Positions 1 to 10,300 of a stretch of 40,643 bases of DNA are shown here, piece after piece. The notes under the pieces were generated by a model that was not told the origin of the DNA, searched no databases, and saw nothing but the letters and a program-made list of their open reading frames with translations. The stretch is taken from the IMG/VR virus record IMGVR_UViG_3300020411_002770, positions 1 through 40,643 of that record; one strand, given 5' to 3'. This stretch comes from a virus. Each line of letters starts with the position of its first letter. Position 1 is the stretch's first letter. A program made the position numbers and the translations under genes.

Positions 1-3000
1 TCATCTGTATAATACTTGTTAGTTGATCCCTCTGCTACATCATCTGTATCATGGTTGGATAGAGATGCGATAGTTGTTGGGATTGTGTATGAGATAACAC
101 CAGTAGAAGCATTGTATGCTAAGTCTCCACTTACACTGATGTGTCCACGAGTCCTTGCAGCAGTAGTAAAGAGATTAGTAGAACCTTCGGTTACGTTATC
201 AGTATTAATGTCTGACTGAGTAACAGAAAGTTCTCCACCACCCGACAACTCGACACCTGTTCCGTAGGTGAAGTGAGTCCTCGTTCTAGCTGCAGTGGTG
301 AAGAGGTTGGTAGATCCTTCAGTGAAGTTGTCAGTATTAAGATCTGACTGGACTGCACTTAAGGTGAGCATATTACCTGCATCATCATATGTTGCAGATA
401 TACCTGTTCCAGCATTGATTAGGTTGTTAACTCTATCATCTACCCTTTCGTTAGTGAAATACTTGTTAGATGACCCTTCTACCAAATCATCAGTATCATG
501 GTTAGCAATACTACCAACCTGTGACTGGAAGAATGTTAATGCTCCAGTAACGTTTAAGTTACCTTGTACCTCGAAGTCAGTAGTTGACTTGAAGTTATTA
601 ACTGTAAGAGTATTAGTTGAAGGATTATAAGTTAAGTTGCTTGAGTCTGTCCTGATTTCAGTGTTACCTGTGTTAGCAGAAACGAAAGTAGGATAGTATG
701 TCAAGTTTGATGTAGCAGTCTCAGTTACGTCAACCAACGATGCTGTGTCTGCATTACCTGTTAGGTCACCAGTTACATTACCAGTGATCTGTCCTGTTAC
801 ACCAAGTGTGCCACCTATGGTGGTGTTGTTTGTTACAGCAAGAGTGCCAAGAGTTGAAGTACCAGTTATCTCAGCATTACCAGATGTTGAGTGTAAGGTA
901 ATCTTATCTGTGCCAGATCCATTCTGAAGTTTTAATGTCTTACTACCACCTTTTAATGTAACACTATCTTTGAATAAAGAGGTTGTGTCAACAGTAAGTG
1001 TGCCATCTATCTGGGCATTACCATCTACATTAAGGTCAGAATCAAAGTCTACATTCTGTGTTACCTGTAAGGTATCATCGATGATTGTGCGTCCAGCAAC
1101 ATCAAGTGTGCCGTCTATAGTAGTATTACCAGTAGCACCTGCAACAATAAACTTGCTGGTGTTAACGATAATCGATCCAGAGATGTTAGCGTTGGATGAT
1201 AGGTTAAGTGTACCTACATCAGCAATACCTAGAGTAGTTGTACCAGTGACACCTAGTGTGCCTCCGATAAGAGTATTACCTGTTGTACCAACAATGGAGA
1301 ATGATGGAGCATTGTTTGGACCCATGTAGAAGTCTTCACCTAAGAAGACATCCTTATTAATTACCGCACCACCTGTAACCTGTAGTGCAGCAGCACCTAT
1401 AAGGTTAGAAGGATTAGTAGCATTAGTGATGGAGGTAATACCAGTAACACCAAGAGTATTAGTGATATTTGTAGCACCATTAACGTCGAGCGTTCCTTGA
1501 ATATCTGTGTTACCAGATGCCGATTGGACTGTAAACTTGTCTGTGCCATCATCTAACTGTATAGCGAATTCTTTATCGTCAGCATTCAATACAACATTGT
1601 TTTGGAATGTTGCAACACCATCTACATTCAGAGTGCTATCTAAATCAGTTGCACCTGTGACATTGAATGTATCATCAATAGTTGTAGCACCTTCTACGTT
1701 GAGAGTGCCTTGAATATCTGTATTACCATTGTCAGTATCAATGCTGACCTTGGTTAGTCCAGCAGCAGTCTGAATCTGGACAAGTTTGTTATCAGCCTTG
1801 ACTGTTAGACCGTCTGTAATAGTAGTAAGACCATCAATATCTGCTGTGCCATTAACAGTTACGTTATCATCAATAACTGTCTCACCAGTAGCAGAGTCAA
1901 GAGTTAAGTTACCTGATGCAGTATCAACTTCAGAAGCACCAGATACACCCAACTGCACGTTATCAGCAGTAATATCAGTAGATGTAATTGCCTGATTGAA
2001 TGTTACTGTACCTGTGAAGGCATGAGCATCACCAGAGTTGTTACCAATCTGTGTATTACCATCTACATCTAAGGTGCCAGTGACTGTGAGGTTATCATCG
2101 ACTTGAGTTTCTCCAGTTGCGGAGTCGAGTATGAGATTGACTCCAGTAGTAGTGCTAATTTCACCATCAGAATCCACGCCAATGGTAACAGAATCAGCTG
2201 TGATATCTGTGGAGGTGATTGCTTGGTTGAACTGAACTGTACCAGTAAAGCTATGAGCGTCACCAGAAGCATTGCCGATAGTAGTATTCCCGTCAACTGT
2301 AAGGGTACCATCGACCTTAGTATTTCCATCTACATTTAAGTTATTATCTACATCTAGATCATCTGTGACATTAACTGTGCCACCATCAGAGTCTAATATT
2401 AAGTTGCCAGAAGTAGTGCTAATTTCATTAGTGCCATCTACACCGATCTGGACGTTATCAGCAGTGATATCTGTTGATGTAATTGCTTGGTTAAACTGGA
2501 CTACACCTGTAATTACATGTGAGTCACCAGAGGCATTACCAATAGTTGCATTACCATCTACCTGTAATGTACCTTGGACAACTGTGTTACCAGTAGAAGC
2601 AGCAACTGTAAATTTCTGTGTGTTAACAGCAAAGTCATCTGTGACATCAAGTGTTCCTGTTATATCAGCATTACCACCGACAGAAGCATGTGATGTTACA
2701 TCAAGAATTGCTCCAACATATAAGTTAAGACCAATACCAGCACCACCACCTACGATTAATGTACCTGAAGATGCAGATGATGAATTAGTCGTATCAAATA
2801 GTTTTACAGATCCAGCATCAATACCTGATCTATTACCTGAGAATGCTTCAGAGCTATTAGTTGCATTATGATAGAAAGCAAATCTACTAGCAGAGTTATC
2901 CCATCCGAAGAATCCAAGTCTTGCTGAAGTGTCATAGTATCTGAATTCAATACCACGATCCTTAGCGTCATTACTACCTGGTGCTGTATCACCACCTAAA

Positions 3001-6000
3001 GTGAATACAGGGTCATCTACTGTAACTACGGTACTATTCACAGTAGTTGTAGTACCATTAACTGTGAGGTTACCTTCAACTAATGCGTTAGTGTTAACTG
3101 TCAGCGATCCATCAACTGTGACATCATCAGTAAACTGAGATACTGCATTGACTGTAAGTACGTCAGTGTTAGCATCACCAATGGTTGTTAGTGCACCAGT
3201 TATATTAACTTCACGATTTAATTCTACGTCACCATGGACAGTTAATGTACCAGCAGTACCGCTACCCTGACCAACACGACCAATAGTTGTATTACCACTC
3301 TCTCCTAATATTTCAAATTCAACCGTATCATTAGTAGCGACCTTACCAACATAGAAGTCGTCACCAACATATAGATCTTGTACAATACCTGCACCACCAG
3401 CAACCCTTAAGTTAGACGCAGGGTCATTAGCGAATGTTGGGTTATGTTGTGTAGTAGCACCAAAGTAACCATGATATAAAACATCAAGGTTATTCATTAA
3501 TGATGGACGGCCTCTTCCAGTGCCGTCATCCTTAACTACGATCCTATCGGCAACATATAGATCAGTCCCGATACGGACATCTTTATCGATATTAACGCCA
3601 CCAGCGAAAGTAGCATTACCAGCAGTGGAAAGGGTAATGTCTGATTCAGATGAAGACGCATCAACTGCAATATTGTTAGTACGCTCAAAAGTATTGAAGC
3701 CACCAATATTAAGACTACCCTCAATATCGGTATTTCCGTTAGTAGTGGAAATTGTGAACTTGGTAGCAGATCCATTTGTTATTGTAAAATTCTTACCAGT
3801 GACATCCATTAGGAAGTCATTATGGAATACTACGTCACCATCTACATCTAACTCAGCATTAAAGGTTACGTTATCATCAACATCAAGAGTGCTATTAAAC
3901 GTTACTCCACTATCTACATCCAGAGTACCATCTGTATGGACGTTACCATTGTCAGTATCTACATCGAATACACTGACACCAGCAGCAGTCTGGATATCAA
4001 ATTTCTTATTGTCTGCTTTAATAATGAGGTTGTCTGTGATCTCAGTCTCTAACTGAATATCAACTGTACCCTCAATGACTGTATTACCATTGTCGTAATC
4101 TACAGTAAACTTATCTACACCAGCATTATTCTGGATGTTAAATGATTTGTTATCTGCTTTAAAGATTACATTATTATTTACCTCTGTTTGTCCAGCAATA
4201 GTAGTGGTACCACCGACATGGACATTCTCACTTATACCAACACCACCCGTTACGACCAGAGTCCCCGTAGTGGTCGAGGTAGATCCTGTGTTTGTTGTGA
4301 GAGCGAGGTTTCCAGCAATGACAGGAGCATCAGTGCCAGAGAAAATTTCAGATGAGTTGGTGGCATCGACGAGGAACCTAAAGCCGCCAGTGCCTGACCA
4401 TATATTAGAGTTTGCATAACTTGAATCCCAACCAAAGAATCCTACTCTTGCAGAACTACTTTGGTAATATCTAAATTCTATACCACGATCAAGGTTATCT
4501 GCAACTGTAGGTGCTGTATCTCCACCTAATGTAATAATAGGATCGTCTACAGTTAATGTAGTACTGTTAACTGTGGTAGTTGTACCTTGTACTAAGAGGT
4601 CACCCCAGATCTCAACAACACCAGATGAGGAATCATTGGTATCATTAGGATCAAGGATCATGTTACCTACAGGATCACATGCTAAAACGTTTTGTTTAGT
4701 ATGGAAATTCTCGAAACAAACACGACCATGATTATATGCACCTGACGCATCAGTAGCATGAAGTGTTATACCATCCTCAGCACGTATGTTTAATCTAGAT
4801 GAACCTGCTCCAGCGTTAGTAATCTGAATATCAAGTATTCTATCATCATCTGAATTCTGAGTACTCTTAATCCATAGATCTCCATCACCAGTCTTATCAA
4901 CAGTCTGTGTCCATCCACCATCAAGTATAAGATCTGGATCACTGAATAATGTCTTTACATTAATATCAAGTTCACCTGCACCACCATCAGTAATAGCAAA
5001 ACTATCACCTTGACCTGTGTGATGATGACACCAATAGTATAATGTATTAGGTGCTTCAACCTGCACCTCCCATTCCATACTACGAGTAGTCGCTGCATTG
5101 AATCCAGTGGTGTATCCCATCATGTTGACGACAACACCATCCAACTTATAGGTGATGCCCTTCATATAATGGTCATTACCATTATGCTCACCATCACTAC
5201 CATCGGAAACCATTAGAGGATGATTTGCACCACCAAATGTTTCATTGGTAGAATCATCCTGATTAAAGATATACTTAACACCTCTCTTAAGAGAGAAGTT
5301 TGAAGGAGTCTCTACTCCATCTAAGTAGAATACACCTGTTGCTTGTCCACCTACTGTGTCTGTGCCTACAGTAACAGCAACTTCCTGTACCGCTAACTGA
5401 GTACCACCAGATCCATCTCCAGTATTATTAGCACCTACAAGAAGGTTACCTCCAGTATCATTTACCTTAGTATAATTAAGATAGTTAAATCCTCTATAAC
5501 CAGTAATAGGAGTTAATTCTTGGTCTAGCTCAAAATGCTCATGTGTATTACCATCAGCAAAAGAGACTCTATTATTTTGTAATTGTGTGTTATCTACACC
5601 TGCTTGTGCGATGGTTACAAAACCACCTTCTATACTGTTACCATTATCCCATGCGGTAACATCAAAATCTTCTTGGTTAAAGGATGCTAGTCCCTTCTGA
5701 GGTGCTAGTCCTGATCCTAAGTATCTCCAAGACCCTGTATCTGATGTATCACTATGTGATGGTTCACCACCTCCAGCAGCGATATCAGCAATTGCCTGAT
5801 AAAGTTTATCAGTACTATTCTTTACAGTATCGTATCTTGAATAGGTTGCTGCGTTATCATATGCAGCAGTTAATGTACCTTCTTTAGCAGTAGCAATAGC
5901 AGAGGTCTGAGCATAAGTCAGACGACCATATCTATCTACTGTGAAGTTAGTTGTGTTAACAGTCTCATCACCTGTAGTTGCAGATATTAAAGGTGTGTCT

Positions 6001-6722
6001 AAGTTACCTATTGGGTTATAGGTACCGACAACAACTGTAGTATCAGCAAGGTCAATGTATGGGTTAGATGACTGACCATTACCATTCTGTACAATAATAC
6101 GGTTCGCACCACCAGTAATAGATCTACTAACAATAGTACCTTCTGCTTGTCTTGATAAGAGACCAAAGGTGGTCATACTTGCAAGAGAAGTTAGATCTGT
6201 ATCTAATGGTTGTGCGTCAGCAATTCCATACGCAGCAAGAGTTGTTGGGTTAGAGGCATCAATAATTCTACCTCTGGAGTCAACTGTTACCTGACTGTAT
6301 GTACCTTGAGCATCTAGATCATTAGGATCATAATGAGGTAGAGCAACAACATAGTTCAATTCAGCAGTGATGGTTAAGTTCGAGGATCCATCGAACGTAC
6401 CACTACCCGACATATCACCACCAAGTGCGATAGATCGGGCATTTGCTAGTCGTGTTGCGGTTGCTGCGTTACCGATAATAGAAGCGGTGATAGCACCTGC
6501 TTCAAAGTTACCGTCAGCATCTCTCTTTACTAGAGTATTTGCAGTGTTTGATTCCGTTTCTAATGGTCTCTCATACTTTAGAGAGTTCCATGAGGTAACA
6601 CCATCTCCTATCTTCAGTCGAGAAGTATCTATTTCGATACCTAACTCACCCTGAGCTAAGATTGGGTTGACGTTCGCCCACTGCTGTGCACCGTCACGTC
6701 TTAATTGTATTCTATTTGCCAT
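1..6722 (-). CDS. Long tail-fibre-like protein, C-terminus cut by window edge
   Basis: The frame is open from the ATG at 6722 to the left edge (2240 whole codons), so the C-terminal tip is not visible. Residues 1-45 (MANRIQLRRDGAQQW..., then LAQGELGIEIDTSRLKIGDG) match the N-terminal domain common in phage fibres and related to the Mtd N-terminus; it usually anchors the fibre to the tail. Residues about 440-575 form a cupredoxin-like domain. A module with DDPxxTLGGDTAP, RGIEFRYY and FFGWD occurs twice (around 4430-4600 and 2870-3060). The rest is mostly beta repeats of the type NGNTxIxGTLDVxGxT, including three copies of a block of about 80 residues (about 1850-2570). The last visible part has repeated NHDTDDxxEGSxNKY and EGSTNLFTTAARTR motifs, typical of cyanophage fibres. 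Role inferred: adsorption fibre. It is the last gene seen in the cluster and follows its own late promoter. The Shine-Dalgarno signal is poor; the start is chosen because the conserved N-terminal domain begins exactly there. Confidence 0.93.
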   Translation of the reverse strand, partial: MANRIQLRRDGAQQWANVNPILAQGELGIEIDTSRLKIGDGVTSWNSLKYERPLETESNTANTLVKRDADGNFEAGAITASIIGNAATATRLANARSIALGGDMSGSGTFDGSSNLTITAELNYVVALPHYDPNDLDAQGTYSQVTVDSRGRIIDASNPTTLAAYGIADAQPLDTDLTSLASMTTFGLLSRQAEGTIVSRSITGGANRIIVQNGNGQSSNPYIDLADTTVVVGTYNPIGNLDTPLISATTGDETVNTTNFTVDRYGRLTYAQTSAIATAKEGTLTAAYDNAATYSRYDTVKNSTDKLYQAIADIAAGGGEPSHSDTSDTGSWRYLGSGLAPQKGLASFNQEDFDVTAWDNGNSIEGGFVTIAQAGVDNTQLQNNRVSFADGNTHEHFELDQELTPITGYRGFNYLNYTKVNDTGGNLLVGANNTGDGSGGTQLAVQEVAVTVGTDTVGGQATGVFYLDGVETPSNFSLKRGVKYIFNQDDSTNETFGGANHPLMVSDGSDGEHNGNDHYMKGITYKLDGVVVNMMGYTTGFNAATTRSMEWEVQVEAPNTLYYWCHHHTGQGDSFAITDGGAGELDINVKTLFSDPDLILDGGWTQTVDKTGDGDLWIKSTQNSDDDRILDIQITNAGAGSSRLNIRAEDGITLHATDASGAYNHGRVCFENFHTKQNVLACDPVGNMILDPNDTNDSSSGVVEIWGDLLVQGTTTTVNSTTLTVDDPIITLGGDTAPTVADNLDRGIEFRYYQSSSARVGFFGWDSSYANSNIWSGTGGFRFLVDATNSSEIFSGTDAPVIAGNLALTTNTGSTSTTTGTLVVTGGVGISENVHVGGTTTIAGQTEVNNNVIFKADNKSFNIQNNAGVDKFTVDYDNGNTVIEGTVDIQLETEITDNLIIKADNKKFDIQTAAGVSVFDVDTDNGNVHTDGTLDVDSGVTFNSTLDVDDNVTFNAELDVDGDVVFHNDFLMDVTGKNFTITNGSATKFTISTTNGNTDIEGSLNIGGFNTFERTNNIAVDASSSESDITLSTAGNATFAGGVNIDKDVRIGTDLYVADRIVVKDDGTGRGRPSLMNNLDVLYHGYFGATTQHNPTFANDPASNLRVAGGAGIVQDLYVGDDFYVGKVATNDTVEFEILGESGNTTIGRVGQGSGTAGTLTVHGDVELNREVNITGALTTIGDANTDVLTVNAVSQFTDDVTVDGSLTVNTNALVEGNLTVNGTTTTVNSTVVTVDDPVFTLGGDTAPGSNDAKDRGIEFRYYDTSARLGFFGWDNSASRFAFYHNATNSSEAFSGNRSGIDAGSVKLFDTTNSSSASSGTLIVGGGAGIGLNLYVGAILDVTSHASVGGNADITGTLDVTDDFAVNTQKFTVAASTGNTVVQGTLQVDGNATIGNASGDSHVITGVVQFNQAITSTDITADNVQIGVDGTNEISTTSGNLILDSDGGTVNVTDDLDVDNNLNVDGNTKVDGTLTVDGNTTIGNASGDAHSFTGTVQFNQAITSTDITADSVTIGVDSDGEISTTTGVNLILDSATGETQVDDNLTVTGTLDVDGNTQIGNNSGDAHAFTGTVTFNQAITSTDITADNVQLGVSGASEVDTASGNLTLDSATGETVIDDNVTVNGTADIDGLTTITDGLTVKADNKLVQIQTAAGLTKVSIDTDNGNTDIQGTLNVEGATTIDDTFNVTGATDLDSTLNVDGVATFQNNVVLNADDKEFAIQLDDGTDKFTVQSASGNTDIQGTLDVNGATNITNTLGVTGITSITNATNPSNLIGAAALQVTGGAVINKDVFLGEDFYMGPNNAPSFSIVGTTGNTLIGGTLGVTGTTTLGIADVGTLNLSSNANISGSIIVNTSKFIVAGATGNTTIDGTLDVAGRTIIDDTLQVTQNVDFDSDLNVDGNAQIDGTLTVDTTSLFKDSVTLKGGSKTLKLQNGSGTDKITLHSTSGNAEITGTSTLGTLAVTNNTTIGGTLGVTGQITGNVTGDLTGNADTASLVDVTETATSNLTYYPTFVSANTGNTEIRTDSSNLTYNPSTNTLTVNNFKSTTDFEVQGNLNVTGALTFFQSQVGSIANHDTDDLVEGSSNKYFTNERVDDRVNNLINAGTGISATYDDAGNMLTLSAVQSDLNTDNFTEGSTNLFTTAARTRTHFTYGTGVELSGGGELSVTQSDINTDNVTEGSTNLFTTAARTRGHISVSGDLAYNASTGVISYTIPTTIASLSNHDTDDVAEGSTNKYYTD
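1850..2570 (-). repeat. Three in-frame copies of a block of about 80 residues in the fibre gene
   Basis: Three consecutive blocks carry TIGNxSGDAHxFTGTVxFNQ, then AITSTDITAD, then LDSATGETxxDDN and GTLDVDGN. The same landmark in the DNA recurs at about 1987, 2217 and 2482, a spacing of about 230 to 265 bases. The copies have diverged at the nucleotide level. They are coding repeats of a fibrous beta structure, not a mobile or CRISPR repeat. Confidence 0.75.
2870..3075 (-). repeat. Second copy of the DDP/RGIEFRYY/FFGWD fibre module
   Basis: The translated segment has TTTTVNSTVVTVDDP, TLGGDTAP, DRGIEFRYY and GFFGWDNS in order. The same string of motifs is found nearer the N-terminus of this fibre around 4430-4600, so this is an internal duplication about 1.5 kb apart. 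Modules of this kind are common in T4-like cyanophage fibres; their function is not known to me. Confidence 0.7.
4425..4605 (-). repeat. First copy of the DDP/RGIEFRYY/FFGWD fibre module
   Basis: The segment encodes TTTTVNSTTLTVDDPIITL, GGDTAPTVADN, DRGIEFRYY and VGFFGWDSS. It pairs with the copy around 2870-3075. Between the copies lie NGNTxIEGT-type beta repeats, so the duplicated unit may be larger than the module itself. Confidence 0.7.
4980..5400 (-). other. Cupredoxin-like domain inside the long fibre gene
   Basis: Within the fibre the segment around residues 440-575 starts with a beta-rich stretch (GVFYLDGVETPSNFSLKRG), has an Asn-His-Pro at 500-502 and ends with YYWCHHHTGQGD. The layout His501, Cys565, His568 follows the type-1 copper pattern (first His on one strand, then Cys-x2-His on the last loop). 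The position that carries Met in amicyanin (Cys+6) is Gln571; stellacyanins use Gln as axial ligand. The fold call is by motif only, and copper binding is inference. The extra histidines 566 and 567 are unusual and could give a different metal site. Confidence 0.55.
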
Positions 6723-6763
6723 TGCTTATAAGGATCCTAGCACTGCATACAGTCTTACTGGTT

Positions 6764-6771
6764 TATTTATA
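6764..6771 (-). promoter_or_regulatory. T4-type late promoter of the long fibre gene
   Basis: On the minus strand the sequence is TATAAATA, an exact match to the T4 late promoter core, which sits about 6 to 13 bases before the transcript start and is read with the phage sigma gp55. It lies directly after the stop codon of the 73-aa gene and 41 bases before the fibre ATG, leaving a leader of roughly 36 bases. This suggests the fibre gene is transcribed late, at least partly independently of the upstream genes. Confidence 0.7.
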
Positions 6772-6993
6772 TCACTCAGCAGCAGTGGTAGTCTCCTCTT
6801 TAGTTCCTTCCTCCTCTGGGGGATTTAGATACTCTAGTGTCTCAATGGCACCAAGAAGTTTTAACGCTGTTGCTTCATTATCTTTGATCTTTTTTGATAA
6901 CTGATTGTTTTCATTTATCAAATTTTGATATCTTTCTTTGAATTCTCCTACTAGTACTGCAGGATCTTTTGTTTCGGTCACATCAGCTGGCAT
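6772..6993 (-). CDS. Small coiled-coil protein, 73 aa, function unknown
   Basis: The product is small and charged. Residues about 12-57 form a long predicted helix with heptad-like spacing (VGEFKERYQNLINENNQLSK, then IKDNEATALKLLGAIETLEY), followed by an acidic, disordered tail (PPEEEGTKEETTTAAE). There are no Cys residues or membrane segments. The start ATG has a good Shine-Dalgarno sequence 5 bases upstream and overlaps the end of the 94-aa gene by 11 bases, so translation is probably coupled. I do not recognise a named family. Its position among baseplate and fibre genes suggests a small virion or assembly factor, for example a fibre chaperone, but that is a guess. Confidence 0.85.
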   Translation of the reverse strand: MPADVTETKDPAVLVGEFKERYQNLINENNQLSKKIKDNEATALKLLGAIETLEYLNPPEEEGTKEETTTAAE

Positions 6994-7267
6994 TTTTTCT
7001 CTCCACTAAATTTTGTAATAATGATTTAATATCACTTATATCAGATTTTAATCCATCAACGTCATTTTGTAAAGTGTTGAAATCGTCTTCCTTCTTCTGT
7101 CTCTTGTTAAATGAAGCCATATACTCATCATATTGAGTTTGGTTACAATTTACAATAGCATTAGAATCGGGATCACGATACCAACCATCGTGGCCGTCAA
7201 CTGGGATTAGGTCATCCTTAAAGATTTTGATATGGTCTTCAGGATTTTGGGACTTGACATCTGTCAT
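6983..7267 (-). CDS. Small protein with WYRDPxSxAIVN motif and coiled coil, 94 aa
   Basis: The N-terminal half contains GWYRDPDSNAIVNCNQTQYD, a motif I associate with short conserved hypothetical proteins in the structural clusters of T4-like phages. The C-terminal half (about residues 50-90) is a coiled-coil-like helix (KKEDDFNTLQNDVDGLKSDI...). I start it at the ATG at 7267. A TTG 18 bases upstream would only add a Met plus five Ile residues encoded by an AT-rich leader. No strong Shine-Dalgarno sequence is visible for either start. The gene lies 43 bases after the 2441-aa gene and overlaps the next small gene. Function unknown; a small structural or assembly role is plausible from context. 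Confidence 0.85.
   Translation of the reverse strand: MTDVKSQNPEDHIKIFKDDLIPVDGHDGWYRDPDSNAIVNCNQTQYDEYMASFNKRQKKEDDFNTLQNDVDGLKSDISDIKSLLQNLVERKNAS
6999..7004 (-). promoter_or_regulatory. Ribosome binding site of the 73-aa gene
   Basis: On the minus strand the sequence GGAGAG lies 5 bases before the ATG at 6993, inside the last codons of the 94-aa gene. It is one of the few clear Shine-Dalgarno sequences in the window and fixes the start of the overlapping gene. Confidence 0.7.
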
Positions 7268-7310
7268 AATAATAATTATAATCAACCATGTAAGGGTTGG
7301 GGTTGAGGTT

Positions 7311-10300
7311 CTATGTAGCTAAGGCAATAGCACGTAGATCAGCAATCAGAGGCACACGTGCCTGATTCTTAGATCTCATAACAATCTTAACCTGGAAAGC
7401 ATTGAAATTTAAACCTCGCACTTCGTATGCATAGTCCTTCCAAAGAGGCTCATCTGAAGGAGTAGAGTCATATGCCTGTCCTTGTGAGTCATTAGATGGA
7501 GCACCGACATATGTCCAACCAATCGTATTAGGATCAGCAGTATCACCTGTCTTAAATGCACGATAATATACTTTAATTTCAGTACTTGGATGTCTAGTTA
7601 TCTGGAAGTCGATCTTAAGTGATCTGGCCTCAGAACCTAGGCGAGCGAGACGTGTTAGATACACGGCATCGTTTTGATCTCCTGTTGGTAGGACTGATAC
7701 ATCCATTGTCCTATCAATTTGTCCTTGCTGTCCATAAGGAGCAGGACCACCAGGCCACCAGTTGATTCGGTTGGTAGTTGTGATCAATGACAATCTATCC
7801 AAGTCAATACAAGGAGAGAATTTATCAGACTCAGAAGTTAAAGTCAGTGCCATAGTCAACGACTTATTACCATCCAATTTATTTTGCTCGTTGATCTTAG
7901 ACGCAATCATTTGAGGACTTGTGAAAGCATTTTCCTCATTTAATACGATGTCAAGATACTGACCATTGTTAACAAATGATGATTGGTCACGAGCAGATGA
8001 TGCACCCTCACCACCACCATCTCCAACAGAGGTAGCAGTAGTAGTATTAATACGAGCAGTTATCTCAGTATCTGGCAGTACCATAGTAGATACGGTAGGT
8101 GTCAGAGTTTCAAACTGGACGTTTTGAGATGACCATACATCAGCACCACCACCTCTAATACCATTAGTTGCAACATGCTCAACCTGTAACATGAATGTAT
8201 CCAACCATGGACACTCAATAGAACTATGGACTTTATTGATTTCTGTTAAAGGTATGCCATCTAGGTTATAGCATTCAACTATAGATCCAGAAGCATGCTC
8301 TACATCAGCAGTACCACTGTTACCTCTACCAGAGTTAGCAACTGTAATTACTTGTCCGTTAGCAGAGATGCTGCTGTACTGGATGATCTCATCATTAATC
8401 TTAAGATAACCTGGATTTAAGTTATCGATTGCAGCACCACCAATGATCTGGTGGAATTGAGATGCATCAGTAACCTGTATAGAAGTACCTGCTTGAGACA
8501 GAGTAGTTGTCAAGGTTGTATGAGGCACCTCAGATATTACACCCTCAATCTCTACGTTGTTGGTACGTTGATGCATACCATGGTTTCTACAAGAGATTGC
8601 GATTTCCTTATCGTCTGAAGGATATGAAGGAGTTGCAGTTGGATATGCAACATAAGAGTCACCACTATAAGAGATACTTGTAATGGTAGCACTTGTGCCT
8701 CCTGGCTCTGATAATGTATCACTAACATCAAATGCTTTAGTGATATAGTTTAGAGTCAATGTGCTAGTACCTGCATCATATTCTGTTACTATACCAGTAG
8801 CAGCAGATGTAGATCCACTAACTACGTCACCTACTTCAAATACACCGTTGTAGATAGCAGATAGTACTATAGTTGATACTGACTGAGATGAAGCAAGACC
8901 TTGGAATGGGTCACCGTTAGCATCTAAGAAACCTGCTGCGAATGCACCATCTATATCTGTAATGGTTATCTTCTCAGGGTCTGAGTTAGCATCAAATTCT
9001 TTAATGGTAGCAGATGCACCAGATGGACTCTGTGTGATTCTTGCACCGATAGTAAAGTTAAAGTTTTGACCAGCTGGAAGTGTTAGTAACTGAGTTGGTT
9101 TCAAGGTTAAGATAGGATTCTCAATAAGGTTGTGAATACCACCGTTACCTTTACCTAATTCTGCGTTATTAAGTATTGCAGTACCTGACAATTCAGTAAA
9201 CTTAGCACGATAGACAGTAAACTTCATGTCTTCATACTGGTCTGCTGTCCAAGTAGATGCGTTTTGTGACTTGAATAACACACCTGCATATGGCTGCTCA
9301 GATATTGTCCTAGTACCAGAGACATCAACGTCACCCATTCTGGAGATCCAGACTTGATATTCGTTAGAGTCAGATAGTAATACGAAACAATATTCAGTAG
9401 ATGCCTTAATGTATACAGGGGATCTGAATGTGAAACGAGATGCAATCGCTGCATTGTCTGACAATTCAATCTGATCAGGTGTAATTGTTACGTCAGAGAA
9501 AGGAAGAATATCCTTAGTAGGATAACCATTCTCCATAGTCCTGATCTGCATAGAGATAGGAATGTTAGTATCTTTGGTCTTGAAGAATACATCAATACCA
9601 GTTAAGAATACACCACCCTCATCATCAACAATGAATGATTGAGCAAGAGGGTCATACCAACCAATCTGTCTTGTCTCAGTCCTAGTTGTGATAACCTGTC
9701 TAGTATCTGAAACGGTATCTTTAACCAATTCAGCATTTCTAACTGCTAAGATATTCTCTCTAACAGTCTTCAATGTACCTTGTGCTGAGTATGTGGTATC
9801 AGCAGATGAATCTACCTCTCCACTCGCCTTACTGTTCGTCGATGACGTTGTGAATCGGAATGTCCTTGTACCTGTAGCCCAACGAGGGTTTGAATCGTTA
9901 CCTGGGTTAGGAATAAAGAATGATCCTTTGAAACTTCCAACATTGTCTGTAAGTAAACGACGGTCTTTAACAACTGCACGTGCACCAGATGTCTGTCCTA
10001 CCAATACTTCTCCGACATTCATATTGCCGTAGTAGTTAGGGTTGACACTCTCTGATAGAGATGCAGTATCAATATTAATATAAGGTGTCTGCGATGCATA
10101 AGACTCTGCTAATGTCGCAGTACCTGTTCCATATGGGTCAGTCTTGTATCCATCATTTGCTGGAGCAACCTTAAATCTACATCCTGAGATACTACCAACT
10201 ACAGTCTCACCTTCAACGAAAGGTGTCTCGTTAGTTTGTGGATCAGCAGTAGATGATTTAACAATCTCAATAACTTTAGGTGTGATATAAGTTGTAACAT

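Noticed and set aside
1-2871. Many plus-strand open frames across the left part, for example 2272-2871
   Set aside because: They are mirror frames of the repetitive minus-strand fibre gene, with Val/Ser/Thr/Pro-rich nonsense translations and no start signals.
7268-7285. Alternative TTG start of the 94-aa gene adding M-I-I-I-I-I
   Set aside because: The extension is only an AT-rich leader read as Ile codons. The ATG at 7267 gives a more normal N-terminus.
7283-7299. Small hairpin (CAACC, 7-base loop, GGTTG) after the 2441-aa gene as a terminator
   Set aside because: The stem is only 5 base pairs and is followed by mixed A and T, not a T run, so it is too weak to call.
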